Shown: positions 19,403 through 29,355 of the stretch, piece after piece
Layout of the letters: every line of letters begins with the position of its first letter
Position numbering within the stretch: position 1 is the stretch's first letter
Source: Pseudomonas yamanorum
Lineage (GTDB): Bacteria; Pseudomonadota; Gammaproteobacteria; Pseudomonadales; Pseudomonadaceae
Length of the DNA stretch: 64,000 nucleotides
Assembly: GCF_900105735.1 (NCBI RefSeq)
Contig: NZ_LT629793.1
Location: 2,976,001-3,040,000, forward strand
Reading direction: 5' to 3'
Made by a program: the position numbers and the translations under genes
The notes under the pieces: model-generated
Seen by the model: only the letters and a program-made list of their open reading frames with translations
What the model was told of the DNA's origin: nothing
Databases searched by the model: none

Positions 19403-20158
19403 TCAGAGAACCTGATGCAGAAAGGCTTGAGCCCGGGGGTCCTTCGGCGCATCGAAGAATTGCGCCGGGGCGGCGTCCTCCAGCAATTTGCCGTGATCGA
19501 AGAACAGCACTCGATCGGCCACTTCCCGGGCGAAGCCCATTTCATGGGTGACGCAAACCATGGTCATGCCTTCCAGAGCCAGAGTCTTCATCACGTCCAG
19601 CACCTCGCCAACCATTTCCGGGTCCAGGGCCGAGGTGGGCTCGTCAAACAGCATCACCTTGGGCTCCATCGCCAGCGCGCGGGCAATCGCCACGCGTTGC
19701 TGCTGGCCGCCAGAAAGTCGCGACGGGAACTCGTGGGCTTTCTGAGCAATGCCGACTTTTTCCAGGAGGGCCAGGGCCTTGGCCTCGCGCTCCTTTTTGC
19801 CGCGCTTGCGCACGACTTTTTGCGCCAGGCAGAGGTTTTCCAGCACGGTCATGTGAGGGAACAGGTTGAAGTGCTGGAACACCATGCCGACTTCGCGGCG
19901 GTAGGCGTTCACGTCGGTCTTCGGGTCTGCCAGTTGCAGGCCGTCGATGCTTACCGAGCCGGAATCGAATTCCTCCAGGCCGTTAAGGCAACGCAGGAAC
20001 GTCGACTTGCCGGAACCGGACGGGCCGATCACCACCAGTACTTCACCCTTGGCCACTTGGGTGGTCACGTTGTCCACCGCGCGCACGACGTGGCCACGGG
20101 TGTCGAAGACTTTTACCAGATCGCGGACTTCAATCACTTTGCGCGAGCCTCCGCTCAA
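19403..20158 (-). CDS. Amino acid ABC transporter ATP-binding protein
   Basis: Cytoplasmic ATPase of a polar amino acid importer, 251 residues. It shows Walker [17 protein letters not shown]-loop [13 protein letters not shown], signature [14 protein letters not shown], Walker [14 protein letters not shown] and the H-loop [10 protein letters not shown]. The [13 protein letters not shown] stretch is typical of the GlnQ/HisP subfamily. Its start overlaps the end of the permease gene by 29 bases, so the two are coupled. Substrate cannot be told from the ATPase; the binding proteins encoded upstream suggest polar or basic amino acids. Confidence 0.95.
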   Translation of the reverse strand: MSGGSRKVIEVRDLVKVFDTRGHVVRAVDNVTTQVAKGEVLVVIGPSGSGKSTFLRCLNGLEEFDSGSVSIDGLQLADPKTDVNAYRREVGMVFQHFNLFPHMTVLENLCLAQKVVRKRGKKEREAKALALLEKVGIAQKAHEFPSRLSGGQQQRVAIARALAMEPKVMLFDEPTSALDPEMVGEVLDVMKTLALEGMTMVCVTHEMGFAREVADRVLFFDHGKLLEDAAPAQFFDAPKDPRAQAFLHQVL

Positions 20159-21089
20159 GCCGGCTGGCGATTTTCGACAGCGGCAGGTTGATCAGCAGGT
20201 ACAGGCCTGCGACGCAGAACAGGATTTCAAACGGCGAGAACGAGGTAGTAATGACCTCGCGACCGCTTTTGAGCAGTTCGGTAATCGCAATCACCGACAC
20301 CAGGGACGTGTCCTTCACCAGGCTGATAAATTGCCCGGCCAGGGGTGGCAGCACGCGCTTGAAGGCTTGCGGCAACACCACATGGCGCATCGATTGGCCA
20401 GCACTGAGCCCCAGGGAGCGGGCCGCTTCATTCTGGCCACGGGCAATCGACTGCACGCCGGCGCGGATGATTTCCGCCACATAGGCGCCGGTAAACAACG
20501 ACAGCGCGGCGATCCCGGCGAACTCCCGGGACAGGTTGAGCACCGTGCCGATAAAGAAATAGAAAATGAAGATCTGCACCAACAGCGGCGTGCCGCGCAC
20601 CAGTTCGACGTAGATCGTCGACAGATCGCGCAAAGTCGGGTTGTTCGACAGGCGACACAATCCGGTCGCCAGGCCAATCAACAGCCCCAGCACCCCAGAC
20701 ACCACCGACAACCACAGCGTGGTCCACAAGCCCCACAACAACGGGCCTGCAGCCCAATGCCGGGTCACACCGATCACATCGCCCTCGGCCACGTCATCGT
20801 CCTTGGCCACTTGCAGGCTGTTCTCCGCCACGGTCAGGTGCTGTTCGTTGCCCTCGCCATTACGCAGGGTGACTTCAGCCACATCGCCCTTGCGCACCAG
20901 CTCGCTGACGGTGGAAATGTCCGACGCCCGCTGGGACTCTTCAGCCTGGTACACGAAGTACTGCGGCACGCGGTTCCAGCGCCATTCGTAGGACATCAGC
21001 GAGGTGGCGTAATACAGCGCGCCGGCCAGGCCGACCAGCACCAGCACCGTCAGCAGGTGCCAGGGCCATTGGGCTTTTTTCTGTTTCAT
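20130..21089 (-). CDS. Amino acid ABC transporter permease
   Basis: Inner-membrane permease of the HisM/GlnP family, 319 residues from ATG 21089 ([13 protein letters not shown]). It has an unusual N-terminal extension: one membrane helix ([16 protein letters not shown]), then about 75 mainly hydrophilic residues, before the conserved core that starts near [18 protein letters not shown]. The coupling loop [23 protein letters not shown] is present (EAARSLGL...LPQAF). Only one permease gene is present, so it likely acts as a homodimer. The gene lies between the ATPase and the first binding protein, separated from the latter by a REP pair. Confidence 0.93.
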   Translation of the reverse strand: MKQKKAQWPWHLLTVLVLVGLAGALYYATSLMSYEWRWNRVPQYFVYQAEESQRASDISTVSELVRKGDVAEVTLRNGEGNEQHLTVAENSLQVAKDDDVAEGDVIGVTRHWAAGPLLWGLWTTLWLSVVSGVLGLLIGLATGLCRLSNNPTLRDLSTIYVELVRGTPLLVQIFIFYFFIGTVLNLSREFAGIAALSLFTGAYVAEIIRAGVQSIARGQNEAARSLGLSAGQSMRHVVLPQAFKRVLPPLAGQFISLVKDTSLVSVIAITELLKSGREVITTSFSPFEILFCVAGLYLLINLPLSKIASRLERRLAQSD

Positions 21090-21126
21090 TTCAGGTTCCG
21101 GGATGTGTATCGCCTGGCAGGCCCTA

Positions 21127-21189
21127 TTCGCGAGCAAGCCCGCTCCCACATTTCGACCGCGATCTAATGTGTGCGGGCTTGCTCGCGAA
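21127..21189. repeat. REP palindrome pair inside the ABC transporter unit
   Basis: Units TTCGCGAGCAAGCCCGCTCC and its near-complement (GTGCGGGCTTGCTCGCGAA) face each other between the permease and the binding-protein gene. Such elements often stabilise the upstream binding-protein message. Confidence 0.85.
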
Positions 21190-21215
21190 GGGCTCGACTC
21201 GGTATTAAGCCAACC

Positions 21216-22013
21216 TTATTCCATGTCCTTGAGCCACTCGGAGCTCTTGAACCACTTGTCATGGATGCGATCGTAGGTGCCGTCGTTGCGGATCTGGTGC
21301 AGGAAGTTGTTGATGAAGTTGATGCTGTCGTAGTCGCCCTTCTTCAGGCCAAACGCCAGGGGTTCAAAGGTGAACGGCTGGTCGAGGAACACCAGCTTGC
21401 CGGCGCCGACCTTGTTCACGGCCACTACGTTGTAAGGGGCGTCATAGACGAAGGCGTCAGCCTTGCCATTGACCACGTCGAGCACAGCTTCCTGCTCGTT
21501 GTCATAGCCGTGGTACTTGGCTTTGGAGATCAGCTTCTTGGCGACCATCTCGCCGGTGGTGCCGAGCTTGGAGGTCAGGCGGTATTTCTCGTCGTTCAGG
21601 TCTTTGTAGGACTTGATGGTGCCTTCCAGCTCCTTGCGGATCAGCAGGGTCTGGCCGACCACGATGAACGGTTCGCTGAAGTTCAGGCGCAGGTTGCGTT
21701 CCTGGGTCAGGGTCATGCCGCTGCCGATCATGTCGAACTTGTCGGTCAGCAGGGCCGGGATGATGCCGTCGTAGCCAGTGGAAATCGGCTCGAACTTCAC
21801 GCCCATGGACTTGGCCATGGCCTTGAGGATGTCGACTTCAAAGCCGATGATTTCACCGCGCTTGTTGGTCATCTGGAACGGCATGTAGGTCGGGTCCATG
21901 CCTACTTTCAGCGTGCCGCGCTTGACCGCATCATCGATGGCGCCGGCGTGGGCCGCATTGACCGCCACCAGTGCGGTGACGCCTAGCAGCAGCATCGAAA
22001 GATACTTTTTCAT
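21216..22013 (-). CDS. Polar amino acid ABC substrate-binding protein 1
   Basis: Periplasmic binding protein of the SBP_bac_3 family, about 265 residues. The start is chosen at ATG 22013 (MKKYLSMLLLGVTALVAV), seven bases after AGGGGA; an ATG one codon earlier is also possible. A signal peptide ending at AAHAGA is clear. Family segments are LKVGMDPTYMPFQ, GFEVDILKAMAKSMGV, FDMIGSGMTLTQERN, LGTTGEMVAKK and DGTYDRIHDKWF. It is 43-50% similar by eye to the protein encoded just upstream, and the two share the order of all motifs. Confidence 0.94.
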   Translation of the reverse strand: MKKYLSMLLLGVTALVAVNAAHAGAIDDAVKRGTLKVGMDPTYMPFQMTNKRGEIIGFEVDILKAMAKSMGVKFEPISTGYDGIIPALLTDKFDMIGSGMTLTQERNLRLNFSEPFIVVGQTLLIRKELEGTIKSYKDLNDEKYRLTSKLGTTGEMVAKKLISKAKYHGYDNEQEAVLDVVNGKADAFVYDAPYNVVAVNKVGAGKLVFLDQPFTFEPLAFGLKKGDYDSINFINNFLHQIRNDGTYDRIHDKWFKSSEWLKDME

Positions 22014-22079
22014 CATCAAGTCCCCTGAACTCATTTTATTGTGAGATCGGCGCGCAAAAGGGCTGCACCATTTCGGGGT

Positions 22080-22096
22080 GCGATCCTAACTCACTC
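22080..22096 (-). promoter_or_regulatory. Upstream element shared by the two binding-protein genes (copy 1)
   Basis: GCGATCCTAACTCACTC lies 67 bases before the start of binding protein 1. A near copy (GCGATGCTAACCCACTC) lies at 23122-23138 before the second gene. On the minus strand the element reads GAGTGAGTTAGGATCGC. Common ancestry or a shared promoter is likely. Confidence 0.45.
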
Positions 22097-22232
22097 ACCG
22101 CCCGGTACAAAGGTTTCGCCGGAATTTGTTGCCAAGGGATGACAGAAAAGCCTCACAACCGCGCAGAGAACGGTACGGCTAGACACTTCAGCCCACAGAT
22201 CGGCCAATTGCTTGATGTGTAAGCAGTTATGA

Positions 22233-23036
22233 CTACCAGTCCACCTCTGCCATCCAGTCCGAGTCCTTGAACCACTTGTCATGCAGCCGATCGTAGGTGC
22301 CGTCCTGGGCCACCTGATTGAGGAAGTGATTGATCCAGTTGAGGCTGTCGTAATCGCCTTTTTTCACGCCGAACGCCAAAGGCTCGTAGGTGAAAGGTTG
22401 CTCCAATACCAGCAACGCACTGTTCTGGGGTTTGGCGATGGCGATCAGGTTATAGGGCGCATCGTGGACGAAGGCGTCGGCCTTGCCCTCCACCACCTGG
22501 CGCACGCCTTCTTCAGGGGTTGGAAAACTGCGCAGCCGCGCGGTGCCGAGAAACCTTTTCGCCGCCGCCTCGCCCGTGGTTCCGTCAGCGGCCACGATCC
22601 GGTAACCGGCTTCGTTCAAGTCTTCGATGCTCTGGACCTTGTCGGCCAACCGTGGGTTCAGCAGCACGGTCTGGCCGACGATGATGAACGAATCGCTGAA
22701 GTTGAGGGTCAGGTTGCGCTCCTGCGTCACGGTCATGCCGCTGCCGATCAGGTCGAACCGGCTGGCCAGCAGGCCAGGAATCAGCTCGGTATACGGCACC
22801 GAAACCAGCTCCAGCTTGACCCCCAGCGCCCTGCTCATCTCCCGCAGCAGATCTACTTCAAACCCGACGATACGGCCTTTCTTGTCGGTCATCTCAAAGG
22901 GCACGTAGGCCGGATTGGTACCGACTTTCAGTACGCCCCGCCGGACGGCCTCGTCTATGGCGCCGGCGTGCGCCAGGTAACCGTGGGAAAGCGTGACGAT
23001 GCCGAGCAGCAGCATCGACAAATACCTTTTGATCAT
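22233..23036 (-). CDS. Polar amino acid ABC substrate-binding protein 2
   Basis: Second SBP_bac_3 periplasmic binding protein, 267 residues from ATG 23036 (MIKRYLSMLLLGIVTLSHGY), with AGGGGC as a likely RBS. The signal peptide ends near YLAHAGA. Motifs match protein 1: LKVGTNPAYVPFEM, GFEVDLLREMSRALGV, FDLIGSGMTVTQERN, TTGEAAAKRFLG, DGTYDRLHDKWF. The ligand pocket region differs (VSVPYTELIPGLLASR against ISTGYDGIIPALLTDK), so the two probably bind different amino acids and share one permease. About 200 bases without a gene separate them. Confidence 0.93.
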   Translation of the reverse strand: MIKRYLSMLLLGIVTLSHGYLAHAGAIDEAVRRGVLKVGTNPAYVPFEMTDKKGRIVGFEVDLLREMSRALGVKLELVSVPYTELIPGLLASRFDLIGSGMTVTQERNLTLNFSDSFIIVGQTVLLNPRLADKVQSIEDLNEAGYRIVAADGTTGEAAAKRFLGTARLRSFPTPEEGVRQVVEGKADAFVHDAPYNLIAIAKPQNSALLVLEQPFTYEPLAFGVKKGDYDSLNWINHFLNQVAQDGTYDRLHDKWFKDSDWMAEVDW

Positions 23037-23121
23037 GAAAAGCCCCTGTTTCGTTAAACACACCCACACCCAGCCACGCGTAAGTTCGCGTAGGCCAAGG
23101 GCTTCGAGTCAGATTTTGGGG

Positions 23122-23138
23122 GCGATGCTAACCCACTC
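23122..23138 (-). promoter_or_regulatory. Upstream element shared by the two binding-protein genes (copy 2)
   Basis: GCGATGCTAACCCACTC, the counterpart of 22080-22096, lies 86 bases before the second binding-protein gene; 15 of 17 bases agree. Confidence 0.45.
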
Positions 23139-23241
23139 GCAGGCACGGCAATACGCCTCGGCGAATGGTCTTTTGTTTCGAAATAACAAGGAGTTAGCAG
23201 AATGAAGCAGAAGGGAAAAACAGCGTAGGACGGTGACAACA

Positions 23242-23271
23242 AACGCCCCCGAGGTGTTACCTCGGGGGCGT
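23242..23271 (-). terminator. Rho-independent terminator of opgG-opgH
   Basis: On the minus strand a perfect 11-base stem (ACGCCCCCGAG / CTCGGGGGCGT) with a seven-base loop is followed by TTGTTGTC. It lies just after the opgH stop codon. Confidence 0.85.
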
Positions 23272-23276
23272 CTGAA

Positions 23277-25847
23277 TCAGGCCGGTTGAGCCTGGGACGA
23301 CAGCGGTTTCAATGGCAGCAACGGCGCATGGGGATCGGCCTTGACCGATTCACGCCAGGCGTTGAGCCATTCAGCGTGGCCTTCGTTCCAGACCTGCTCG
23401 TGCAAGCGCGCCAGGGCGACCGGATCGCTGAGCAGAGCCAGGCGCTCGCCGTTGTTGAGGCCGGCCGGGCCGACTTTCAACGCGTGGCGAACACGGTCAA
23501 CGCGCAGCCATTCAATCGGCTCCGCCTGCCCGTGACGGGAAGTCGCCAAGGCGCACGCCAGGGCGTTCTGCTGTGGATCGACCACCGCCCGTACAAAACC
23601 GTCATTGAGCGCATGCCAACGGTTTTCGTGGGTGTACTTGTCGGTCGACAACAGCGCCTGGGGCGGGTTGTATTCCTCAGGGATCAAAAACAGGCTCTCG
23701 TCGCGAGACTTGAGGCCCAGCTTGACCCGGCTGGAAATCACCGACACCGGAATCGACAGCATCAGCGAACCGACGATTGGCACCAGCCACCACAGGAAGC
23801 TTGGGTTCAACCACACCACCAGCAATGCCCAGAAGAAACCGAGCAGAGTCTGTGGACCGTGGCGCTTGACCGCCTCGCTCCATGGCGTGGAATCGTCGTC
23901 ACGCTGCGGCGAGTTCCAGGTCGCAGCCCAGCCGAGGAACGCGGCGAGTACGAAACGGGTGTGGAAGATCATCCGCACCGGCGCCAGCAACATGGAGAAC
24001 AGCATCTCCAGCAGCATCGACAAGGTCACCTTGAACTTGCCGCCGAACTCTTTCGCGCCCTTGGCCCAGATCAGGATGATACTCAGCAACTTAGGCAGGA
24101 ACAGCAGCACGATGGTGGTGGAGAACAACGCCACCGCCTTGTCCGGATGCCATTGAGGCCACAGCGGGTACAACTGGCGTGGCGCCATGAAGTACTGCGG
24201 CTCCATCAGCGTGTTGACCGCCAGCAAGGCCGTCGACAGCACCAGGAAGAAGAACCACAACGGCGCCGAGAGGTACGACATCACGCCGGTCAGGAACACC
24301 GCACGGTGCACCGGGTGCATGCCTTTTACCAGGAACAGGCGGAAGTTCATCAAGTTACCGTGGCACCAGCGACGGTCGCGCTTGAGTTCGTCCAGCAGGT
24401 TCGGCGGCAGTTCTTCGTAGCTGCCCGGCAAGTCGTAGGCAATCCACACGCCCCAGCCGGCACGGCGCATCAGCGCCGCTTCAACGAAGTCGTGGGAGAG
24501 GATCGCACCGGCAAACGCGCCTTTACCTGGCAACGGCGCGAGGGCGCAGTGCTCGATAAACGGCTTCATGCGGATGATCGCGTTGTGGCCCCAGTAGTGG
24601 GATTCACCCAACTGCCAGAAGTGCAGGCCGGCGGTAAACAGCGGGCCGTACACACGGGTGGCGAACTGCTGCATGCGCGCATACAGGGTGTCCATGCCCG
24701 ACGCACGTGGCGCGGTCTGGATAATCCCGGCATCCGGCGTGGCTTCCATCAAGCGCACCAGGCTGGTCAGGCAGTCGCCGCTCATCACGCTGTCGGCGTC
24801 GAGCACCACCATGTACTTGTAGTCACCGCCCCAGCGACGGCAGAAGTCGTCGAGGTTGCCGCTCTTGCGTTTGACGCGACGGCGACGGCGGCGATAGAAG
24901 ATCTTGCCGAAGCCACCGGCTTCGCGGCACACGTCGAGCCAGGCTTGCTGCTCGGCGATGCAGATGTCGGCCTCGTTACTGTCGCTGAGGACGAAGAAGT
25001 CGAAACGGTCCAGGTCACCGGTGGCGGCTACCGACTCGAACGTCGCGCGCAAGCCGGCAAATACCCGGGGCACGTCTTCGTTGCAGATCGGCATTACCAG
25101 GGCGGTGCGGGCGTCTTTCGGAATCGGCTCGTCACCAGCACTTTTACCGGAGATACGGTATTTATCGTGACCGGTCAGCAGTTCCAGGAAGCCCATCAGC
25201 GCGGTCCAGAAACCCGCCGAGACCCAGCAGAACAGAATCCCGAACAGCACCAGGATGCTGGTTTGCAGGGCGTAAGGCAGTACCTGGGTGGCAGTTTGCA
25301 GCAGGGTCTGGTTGCGGATCTCGTCGAAGTCGACGAAGGACCAGCCCTGGTACGGCATGATGCCTTTCATGTACCAGCCGGCGACGATCGTCTGGCCGAG
25401 CATCAGCACCAGCAGGATGTAACGACGGATCGAACCGACGGTGCGCCAGCGGGCAGCCGGCAACACGCGCTCATCCTTCGGCGGTGCCGGTGGATTGGTG
25501 CGGCCGGTCAGGCGGCGCCAGCCACGCACCAGGATATTGGTACGCCACGGTTCAGGCACGACCTTGGTCCGACGGATCGGTGGCGTGGCCTTGAGGCAGA
25601 CCCGGCCGCTGGCGTCGAGCGCCAGCATTTCGGCGTCTTGCAGCTCTTCGGCGGTGTTGAGGGTCAGCCGCGCGCCGACCGACGCTTGGGCAGCGTCGGC
25701 AGGTGCGTCGAACGTGGACGATGACAGGCGCTTGTGCAATTCACTGAAGGACTCGCAGCCCGCCAGTTCGGCGCGCTGCTCATCGGTCATCGGTAGATGC
25801 GCCAGGTACTCGGCAAGAGTCTCTGGCTGGACTTGAGAATTACTCAT
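23277..25847 (-). CDS. opgH: OpgH, glucan glucosyltransferase
   Basis: Inner-membrane family 2 glycosyltransferase that makes the beta-1,2-glucan backbone of osmoregulated periplasmic glucans. The 856 residues include membrane helices around 150-175 and 200-225, and a cytoplasmic catalytic domain with the acidic motifs [12 protein letters not shown] and SDSNEADI and the [11 protein letters not shown] segment equivalent to the (Q/R)xxRW motif. A cluster of C-terminal helices follows, starting near [20 protein letters not shown] highly basic run ([15 protein letters not shown]) lies in the catalytic domain. Its ATG overlaps the opgG stop by eight bases (ATGAGTAA), so the two are strictly coupled. 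Confidence 0.97.
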   Translation of the reverse strand: MSNSQVQPETLAEYLAHLPMTDEQRAELAGCESFSELHKRLSSSTFDAPADAAQASVGARLTLNTAEELQDAEMLALDASGRVCLKATPPIRRTKVVPEPWRTNILVRGWRRLTGRTNPPAPPKDERVLPAARWRTVGSIRRYILLVLMLGQTIVAGWYMKGIMPYQGWSFVDFDEIRNQTLLQTATQVLPYALQTSILVLFGILFCWVSAGFWTALMGFLELLTGHDKYRISGKSAGDEPIPKDARTALVMPICNEDVPRVFAGLRATFESVAATGDLDRFDFFVLSDSNEADICIAEQQAWLDVCREAGGFGKIFYRRRRRRVKRKSGNLDDFCRRWGGDYKYMVVLDADSVMSGDCLTSLVRLMEATPDAGIIQTAPRASGMDTLYARMQQFATRVYGPLFTAGLHFWQLGESHYWGHNAIIRMKPFIEHCALAPLPGKGAFAGAILSHDFVEAALMRRAGWGVWIAYDLPGSYEELPPNLLDELKRDRRWCHGNLMNFRLFLVKGMHPVHRAVFLTGVMSYLSAPLWFFFLVLSTALLAVNTLMEPQYFMAPRQLYPLWPQWHPDKAVALFSTTIVLLFLPKLLSIILIWAKGAKEFGGKFKVTLSMLLEMLFSMLLAPVRMIFHTRFVLAAFLGWAATWNSPQRDDDSTPWSEAVKRHGPQTLLGFFWALLVVWLNPSFLWWLVPIVGSLMLSIPVSVISSRVKLGLKSRDESLFLIPEEYNPPQALLSTDKYTHENRWHALNDGFVRAVVDPQQNALACALATSRHGQAEPIEWLRVDRVRHALKVGPAGLNNGERLALLSDPVALARLHEQVWNEGHAEWLNAWRESVKADPHAPLLPLKPLSSQAQPA

Positions 25848-27579
25848 CGGCAGGCAACTGATAGCTCCAGGTTTCGGTCAGGACTTGCTCTGTCTTGGCC
25901 GGCTCCGGTGTGGCTGGGGCAGCCGCTTCCGGCTGCTTGGCGTCCTTGTCCTTGGCGTCTTTCTTGGCTGCTTTTTCGTGCTGCTTGGCCAGGACCTTGT
26001 CGGCTTTCAACACTTGGGTCGAAACCTTCTCCGGCTCAGGCGCAACGATGTCCTGGACCAGGGCGGCACGCATTTCAGTCGGCTTGCCTGCGTCCTTGAT
26101 CTTCATGCGCAGGGTCAGGCGCCAGCCTTGGGTGTGCGGATTGTAGCGCACGCTGTTTTCAACAATTTCGGCGTTGTCGCCCACGCTGACCTGGCTGCGA
26201 ACCGGTGCGTCAGCTGGCAGTTTCTTCAGGGACGGGCCCTCGAAGTCCACCAGGTAAGCCACGCTGCCGTCTGGCTGACGGATCAGGTTGGATTGCTTGA
26301 CGTCGCCGGTGGAACGCAGGGTCTGCTTGACCCAGGCGCTTTCTGGCGAATGGAACTCGGCGTCTTTCAATGTCCAGTGCAGGCGGTAGGCAACGTCCAG
26401 CGGCTTGCCTGGCTCCGGCAGTGTTTCCGGGCTCCAGAACGCAACGATGTTGTCGTTGGTTTCATCGGCGGTCGGAATCTCTACCAGGTCGACGGAGCCC
26501 TTGCCCCAGTCGCCTTCAGGCTCGATCCAGGCGCTTGGGCGCTTGTCGTAGTTGTCGTCGAGGTCTTCGTAGTGGCTGAAGTTGCGACCGCGTTGCAGCA
26601 AGCCGAAACCCCGTGGGTTTTCCACGGTGAAGTTGCTGACCGACAGGTGTTTAGGGTTGTTCAGTGGGCGCCAGATCCACTCGCCGTTGCCGGCATGGAT
26701 CGACAGGCCGCTGGAGTCGTGCAGCTCTCGACGGTAGTTGAGGACCTTGGACGGCTGGTTCGCGCCGAACAGGAACATGCTGGTCAGCGGGGCGATGCCC
26801 AGCTTGGTGACCTTGTCACGCAGGTACATCTGGGATTTGACGTCGACGATGGTGTCGGTGCCAGGACGCAGGGTCAGGCGATAAGCGCCGGTGGCCCGCG
26901 GCGAATCCAGCAGGGCGAAGATCACCAGTTGCTTCTCACCCGGTTTTGGACGCTCGATCCAGAATTCGGTGAAACGCGGGAATTCTTCGCCGGAAGGCAA
27001 GGCAGTGTCGATCGCCATGCCACGGGCAGACAGGCCGTAGACCTGGTCTTTACCCACAACGCGGAAATAGCTCGCGCCGAGCATGGTCATGATTTCGTCT
27101 TGCTTGTCGCCCTTGTTGATCGGGTACAGCACACGGAAACCGGCATAACCCAGTTGCTCGGTGGATTTGGGATCAAACTTGACGTCGCCGAAATCGAAAC
27201 GAGACGGGTCGTACTTGATTTCCTGGACGCTGTCGGCGGTGACTTCGTTGATTTTCACCGGGGTGTCGAAGTGCATGCCCTGGTGATAGAAGGACAGCTT
27301 GAACGGGGTGTTCTGATCGGCCCACTCGGCTTTTTCATTGCGGAAACGAATTTTCTGGTAATCAGCGAATTTCATTTCGCGGAATTCGTTCGGCAAATTG
27401 CTGCGCGGAGCTTCGTATTTCTGCCCGGCCAGCTCTTTTGCCTTGGCCGACACATCATCCAGACTGAATGCCCACAGTTGACCCGCGCCGAACAGGCAAA
27501 ACAGGGCAGAGCCCGTTACCAGTGCGTTTCGTAACCGTTTGGCAGACAATTTTGGTGCATTACAGGGACTAACAATCAC
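25840..27579 (-). CDS. opgG: OpgG, periplasmic glucan biosynthesis protein
   Basis: Periplasmic protein required for osmoregulated periplasmic glucan synthesis, thought to branch or modify the backbone. A GTG start at 27579 (read as [16 protein letters not shown]) after CGAGGG gives 579 residues; an upstream in-frame start at 27606 is possible. A signal peptide follows ([21 protein letters not shown]). The conserved N-terminal segment starts [18 protein letters not shown]. Family motifs include [21 protein letters not shown] [31 protein letters not shown] [17 protein letters not shown], and [16 protein letters not shown]. The tail after about residue 530 is Lys/Ala/Pro rich and longer than in E. 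coli. Confidence 0.96.
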   Translation of the reverse strand: MIVSPCNAPKLSAKRLRNALVTGSALFCLFGAGQLWAFSLDDVSAKAKELAGQKYEAPRSNLPNEFREMKFADYQKIRFRNEKAEWADQNTPFKLSFYHQGMHFDTPVKINEVTADSVQEIKYDPSRFDFGDVKFDPKSTEQLGYAGFRVLYPINKGDKQDEIMTMLGASYFRVVGKDQVYGLSARGMAIDTALPSGEEFPRFTEFWIERPKPGEKQLVIFALLDSPRATGAYRLTLRPGTDTIVDVKSQMYLRDKVTKLGIAPLTSMFLFGANQPSKVLNYRRELHDSSGLSIHAGNGEWIWRPLNNPKHLSVSNFTVENPRGFGLLQRGRNFSHYEDLDDNYDKRPSAWIEPEGDWGKGSVDLVEIPTADETNDNIVAFWSPETLPEPGKPLDVAYRLHWTLKDAEFHSPESAWVKQTLRSTGDVKQSNLIRQPDGSVAYLVDFEGPSLKKLPADAPVRSQVSVGDNAEIVENSVRYNPHTQGWRLTLRMKIKDAGKPTEMRAALVQDIVAPEPEKVSTQVLKADKVLAKQHEKAAKKDAKDKDAKQPEAAAPATPEPAKTEQVLTETWSYQLPADE

Positions 27580-27846
27580 GAGCAACCCTCGCCGAAAACA
27601 GATCAAAAAACCAACGGCCAGCTATCTATATGCCAGGTTGGCGAGCATTGTTCCGACTCCCATGGGGCTAAATGATTCCCCACTAGCGATCGGACAAGTC
27701 TCTACCTAAGTCAAAAATGGACCAATTAACGCTGATCCCCGTAGCGCGCGATTATCTAGTAGCCCGCGTGACAACGCATCAGGGTCAGCGAAGTATTTGT
27801 AGCGAAAACCCGGTTTTTTGGGCATTACAAGTCGTTTTCAGTACAT
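27580..27846. other. Intergenic region upstream of opgG
   Basis: About 267 bases with no supportable gene. The region must hold the opgG promoter (minus strand). No terminator, repeat or known operator was recognised. Confidence 0.5.
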
Positions 27847-28284
27847 TCACGTCTGTAACAGGAAGGTGACCGGCCCGTCATTGACCAAATGCACCTGCAT
27901 ATCCGCACCAAAACGCCCTGCCGCTACCGTGCCATGCAATTGTTGCGCTTGTAACAACAAGTAGTCGAAAAGGGCCTCGCCCAACGCCGGCGGTGCCGCC
28001 GTGGAGAAGCTGGGACGCAAGCCGCTCTTGGTGTCTGCCGCCAGGGTGAACTGCGACACCAGCAGCAAACCGCCGCCAATGTCTTTCAAGGACAAGTTCA
28101 TCTTGCCCTCGTCGTCGCTGAACACCCGATAGTTAAGCAGCTTATGCAGCAGCTTGTCGGCGCTGGCCTGGGTATCTGAAGGCTCGACGGCCACCAGCAC
28201 CAGCAAACCCTGGTCTATCGCACCCACCACCTGCCCTTCTACCTCGACCCGGGCGCCGCGCACCCGCTGTAAAAGCCCCTTCAT
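27847..28284 (-). CDS. dtd: D-aminoacyl-tRNA deacylase
   Basis: Proofreading enzyme that removes D-amino acids from tRNA. The 145 residues are the normal length. Signatures are [16 protein letters not shown] at the N terminus, the SQFTLAAD active-site motif, [11 protein letters not shown], and the C-terminal NDGPVTFLL that carries the cross-subunit Gly-cisPro-type motif. It overlaps pip by four bases and is read after it. Confidence 0.97.
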   Translation of the reverse strand: MKGLLQRVRGARVEVEGQVVGAIDQGLLVLVAVEPSDTQASADKLLHKLLNYRVFSDDEGKMNLSLKDIGGGLLLVSQFTLAADTKSGLRPSFSTAAPPALGEALFDYLLLQAQQLHGTVAAGRFGADMQVHLVNDGPVTFLLQT

Positions 28285-29252
28285 GCTTCTTCAGGCGGCA
28301 GATCAAGCAGGCGCCGTGCCATTTCACTCGCCGCACGCACCAACGCATCGGTGATTCCGGGTTCGGACGCCGCATGGCCGGCCTCGCGGATGATCTGCAG
28401 TTCGCTGTTGGGCCAGGCTTGATGCAGCTCCCAGGCGTTATCCAGCGGGCAGATCATATCGTAGCGGCCATGCACGATTACGCCAGGCAGATGAGCGATC
28501 TTGTGCATGTCGCGAATCAGCTGGTCGGGCTCAAGGAACGAGTTGTTGGTGAAGTAATGGCATTCGATACGCGCAATCGACAGGGCGCGCTGGGGCTCGG
28601 AGAAACGCTCGATCAATTGCGGGTTCGGGCACAGGCCCAACATGCGACCTTCCCACGTGGACCATGCCTTGGCTGCGTGCATCTGGGCGATCTGGTCGTT
28701 GCCGGTCAGGCGCTTGTGGTAGGCGCTGAGCAGGTCGTGACGCTCCTCCGCCGGAATGGGCGCCAGGTAGTCCTGCCAGTAATCCGGGAACAGGCGGCTG
28801 GCACCGGCCTGGTAGAACCAGTGGATGTCCTGGGGGCGAGCCAGGAAAATGCCCCGGACGATCAAGCCATGCACGCGCTCCGGGTGGGTTTGCGCGTAGG
28901 CCAGGGCCAGGGTCGAACCCCAGGAACCGCCGAACAACACCCATTTCTCGATGCCCAGGTGTTCGCGGATCCGCTCAAGGTCGGCCACCAGGTCCCAGGT
29001 GGTGTTGTTTTCCAGGCTGGCCCGTGGGGTGGAGCGCCCGCAGCCACGCTGATCAAAAGTAACAATTCGGTACAGATTGGGATCGAAATAGCAGCGGCTG
29101 TTGGCGTCACACCCGGCGCCGGGCCCGCCATGGATGAACACAACGGGCAAGCCTTCCGGGGAACCGCTTTCGTCGACGTACAGGACGTGGGTTTCATCGA
29201 CGGCCAGATCGTGCCGGGCGTAGGGTTTGATCTGCGGGTACAAAGTCTGCAT
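28281..29252 (-). CDS. pip: Proline iminopeptidase
   Basis: Cytoplasmic alpha/beta hydrolase releasing N-terminal proline from peptides, 323 residues. Family features are [35 protein letters not shown], the nucleophile elbow [17 protein letters not shown], the [14 protein letters not shown] cap and the late [12 protein letters not shown] (Asp) and EAGHAASEP (His). It is followed by dtd in a four-base overlap, the same pair as in other Pseudomonas. Confidence 0.96.
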   Translation of the reverse strand: MQTLYPQIKPYARHDLAVDETHVLYVDESGSPEGLPVVFIHGGPGAGCDANSRCYFDPNLYRIVTFDQRGCGRSTPRASLENNTTWDLVADLERIREHLGIEKWVLFGGSWGSTLALAYAQTHPERVHGLIVRGIFLARPQDIHWFYQAGASRLFPDYWQDYLAPIPAEERHDLLSAYHKRLTGNDQIAQMHAAKAWSTWEGRMLGLCPNPQLIERFSEPQRALSIARIECHYFTNNSFLEPDQLIRDMHKIAHLPGVIVHGRYDMICPLDNAWELHQAWPNSELQIIREAGHAASEPGITDALVRAASEMARRLLDLPPEEA

Positions 29253-29355
29253 TGCGCGCTCCGTAAGGGGTCGAGTTCATCCCTGGGGGGACGTCTATTA
29301 TTTTGCCGTCTGGCATCATAAACCCGAATTGTGCAATGAGCATGCCCTTGCGGAT

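Noticed and set aside
22035..22232. Searched for a small gene between the two binding-protein genes
   Set aside because: No frame with an RBS and plausible composition; only the shared upstream element stands out.
23286..27534. Very long plus-strand open frames opposite opgH and opgG
   Set aside because: They follow from third-position GC bias of the real genes; products are Arg/Gln/His-rich without recognisable domains.
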